NCBI GenBank assembly: GCA_964020085.1
Contig: OZ026600.1
Location: forward strand, 4,685,361-4,749,360
Origin: Micromussa lordhowensis
Taxonomy: Eukaryota > Cnidaria > Anthozoa > Scleractinia > Lobophylliidae
Length of the DNA stretch: 64,000 nucleotides
Direction of reading: 5' to 3'
Under the pieces are notes generated by a model, which saw nothing but the letters and a program-made list of their open reading frames with translations, was not told where the DNA came from and searched no databases. Positions within the stretch are counted from its first letter, which is position 1; the number at the start of each line of letters is the position of its first letter. Shown piece by piece: positions 62,308-64,000 of this stretch. The translations under genes and the position numbers were made by a program.

Positions 62308-62583
62308 ATGCCTCTAGAAAACAGTGACAGCGTTTTTCTTTATCGCGGTCCCTGTTTCGGACTGTTGCTTAGAGAATCCTGTTCCATCGCAAAAATTATA
62401 CTTAAACCATTAAATTTATTAATAAAACTCCCTGTGGTAGAAAAGCAATATACTGCCAAGAACACAGCTCAAATTGTCTCAGATCCGAGAGAGTTATGAG
62501 CGTTGAGACCTCTGCCGGCTCTATTAAACAGCCAAACACGTTTACAGACAAAGGTAGGTTTTGAAATAATTGTTCGATTGTCA

Positions 62584-63212
62584 GGCCGATAAATGCATTT
62601 GTGTTCGTTTTCCAACTACTGACTTCTCCTTTTAATTTTAAAAAAGCGTAGTTTTTCATGCGAATTTTATTCATGCGAATCAAAAACTGTTCCTTTTGTG
62701 CGAGGAAAGATATGAAGAGGACAAATTATAGTTTTGTTTTTATCAATGCCTCGTTTTCAGGAAACTGCAAAGTTTAACTCGTGCTGATGAAAAAGATTGT
62801 TTCATTTTCTCTGTTGTTCGTTCGTCACACATTGTGCAACTTCAGTTACATCTGATCCGAGGTGCTGGCCAGCTCATACTATATTTTGGCATATGTGATA
62901 AGCTTCTTATTCTACAACTGGTTTAGTGAAGTTACTTTCGATAACGAGGCCATGCTAAATGAAGCTACATGTATCTTTAGCAATGATGTCAATTGCCTCT
63001 GTTTAGCTAAGAAGCCAATTTGCCGTTCCGAGATGTCAAAAATGCAGGACCGTTTTTGGCGAGCGTAATACCCGTATTTCCCCAATATGCTTCGCGCTCG
63101 TTCAACAACAAATATTTTAACACTTAAAAGAAACCATAATGTTGTCCCTTTCTAGCTTTAAAAGGTTTATTTCAGCATGTTTTCAAGTATCCTACACTGC
63201 GCTGTACTTTCA
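62584..63212. other. Unique right flank of the array
   Basis: Sequence changes abruptly at 62584. A plus ORF at 62862-63068 (68 codons) has a hydrophobic start but no recognisable domain or splice signals; I do not call it a gene. Confidence 0.4.
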
Positions 63213-63654
63213 CAGTTTTGAGAGTGTTGGCAAATTCTGCAAAATAAGCGTATAAAATTTTCGTTGTCTTTTCTAACTAATTAGAACAGGACTGTCATTC
63301 AACTAATAATTAAAATAAATGAGCAAATAGTTGTGTCGTGGACAGCATTAATTGATCGCTAGTTTTGAGAGTGTTTGCAAATTCTGCAAAATAAGCGTAT
63401 AAAATTTTCGTTGTCTTTTCTAACTAATTAGAACAGGACTGTCATTCAACTAATAATTAAAATAAATGAGCAAATAGTTGTGTCGTGGACAGCATTAATT
63501 GATCGCTAGTTTTGAGAGTGTTTGCAAATTCTGCAAAATAAGCGTATAAAATTTTCGTTGTCTTTTCTAACTAATTAGAACAGGACTGTCATTCAACTAA
63601 TAATTAAAATAAATGAGCAAATATTTGTGTCGTGGACAGCATTAATTGATCGCT
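63213..63654. repeat. Three 147-bp tandem repeats
   Basis: Copies start AGTTTTGAGAGTGTT at 63213, 63361 and 63508 and end GTGGACAGCATTAATTGATC. They differ at only a few positions (for example GTTGGC against GTTTGC, and ATAGTT against ATATTT). Confidence 0.95.
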
Positions 63655-64000
63655 AAACATTACCTTTATTTGAAGTAATTTTCGCACTTTTAATTAATTA
63701 CCGCAAACAAAAATAATGACTAATGAAACGCACACGCAAATAAAAGGCATTCATAAATAAGGAATTACTGTTACTTTTTTTGAAGCCGAAACTCCAGGCA
63801 TCTTTTCCACTGATTCTTCAGCCTTCGACCGATTTAATGTGGTACGTAAATTTACGGTGATCCTCGTACGATAGTAGATTTCAACAATTAGTAATTCGTA
63901 GTTAAACACATCCTCTCCACTGAGAGTTTTATTGAACTAGCCAGCTTTCATTTTGTTTTAAAGATATTTTAAGTCTTAAATTAAAGTTGTTTTCATCCTG
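63655..64000. other. No feature recognised
   Basis: AT-rich DNA to the window end without ORF, tRNA or repeat that I can identify. Confidence 0.4.

Larger units (their letters stand above)
41819..62583. repeat. 20.8-kb composite tandem array (satellite)
   Basis: Using the sequence ATGCCTCTAGAAAAC as phase marker, units start at 42073, 42790, 43484, 44496, 45515, 46534, 47559, 48588, 49281, 50306, 50999, 52024, 53049, 54078, 54771, 55794, 56819, 57838, 58867, 59560, 60583, 61608 and 62308. Two kinds alternate: short S units (~693 bp; starts 42790, 48588, 50306, 54078, 58867, 61608) and long L units (1012-1029 bp). Both share the first ~50 bp and the last ~100 bp. L units preceding three of the S units carry the same extra CCGG (1029 bp), showing higher-order repeat structure. 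The array begins within the tail of an S unit and ends abruptly at 62583 inside an L unit. The small ORFs repeated through it (63, 83, 84 and 99 codons) are part of the repeat. Confidence 0.95.

Noticed and set aside
42010..62499. Dozens of repeated 63-, 67-, 78-, 83-, 84- and 99-codon ORFs
   Set aside because: They recur with the satellite period, the 83/99 pair is one broken Penelope fragment, and the rest have no domain; they are repeat translations, not a gene family.

Overview
The window is animal nuclear DNA, almost certainly from an anthozoan cnidarian (probably a stony coral). The evidence is spliced thrombospondin type 1 exons, a tRNA-derived SINE with target duplications, many short palindromic MITEs, CR1-like LINE and Penelope-like retroelements, and a Polinton whose capsid and fiber genes resemble those seen in cnidarian genomes. 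Species was not determined.

Layout. 1-1222: decayed transposon gag-like ORF. 1440-9150: dispersed repeats, MITEs, a SINE, simple repeats and two fragments of a Crypton/KCTD1-like gene. 9280-12528 (minus): exons of an extracellular multi-thrombospondin-repeat gene, with a frameshift in the most 5' exon seen. 12652-13304: large foldback. 13340-13411: tRNA-Thr(GGT)-like gene. 13641-14645 and 34779-37130: two halves of one decayed LINE (minus), split by a DNA virus-like element. 37620-41108: Penelope-like elements, one with a hammerhead ribozyme. 41819-62583: a 20.8 kb tandem array built from two unit types, one carrying a Penelope endonuclease fragment and the other a palindromic MITE. 63213-63654: three 147 bp tandem repeats.

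The central object is a 20,133 bp Maverick/Polinton (14646-34778). It has 254 bp terminal inverted repeats with one mismatch between them, and a 6 bp TTAATG target duplication. The left two thirds are mostly on the minus strand: VLTF3-like transcription factor, small acidic protein, protein-primed DNA polymerase B, C2H2 protein, integrase with chromodomain, PLA2-domain virion protein, Cys-rich proteins, adenain-like protease, minor virion proteins, hexon-like major capsid and penton-like minor capsid. A divergent promoter at 28168-28237 separates these from rightward genes: packaging ATPase, coiled-coil protein, two fibers sharing an anchor, a GC-rich structured non-coding block, and a two-helix membrane protein. 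Polymerase and integrase would replicate and insert the element; capsid, protease, ATPase and fibers would make a virion.

The most notable observations are the folded GC-rich RNA-like block at 33487-33715; a shared AT motif abutting nearly every start codon together with an encoded VLTF3-like factor; the integrase and protease frames, which lack that motif and sit behind A-homopolymers in overlapping frames; two fibers with one anchor; the hammerhead ribozyme; and the composite satellite. Several frameshifts lie in or near short homopolymers and could be decay, assembly error or programmed events; sequence alone cannot separate these.
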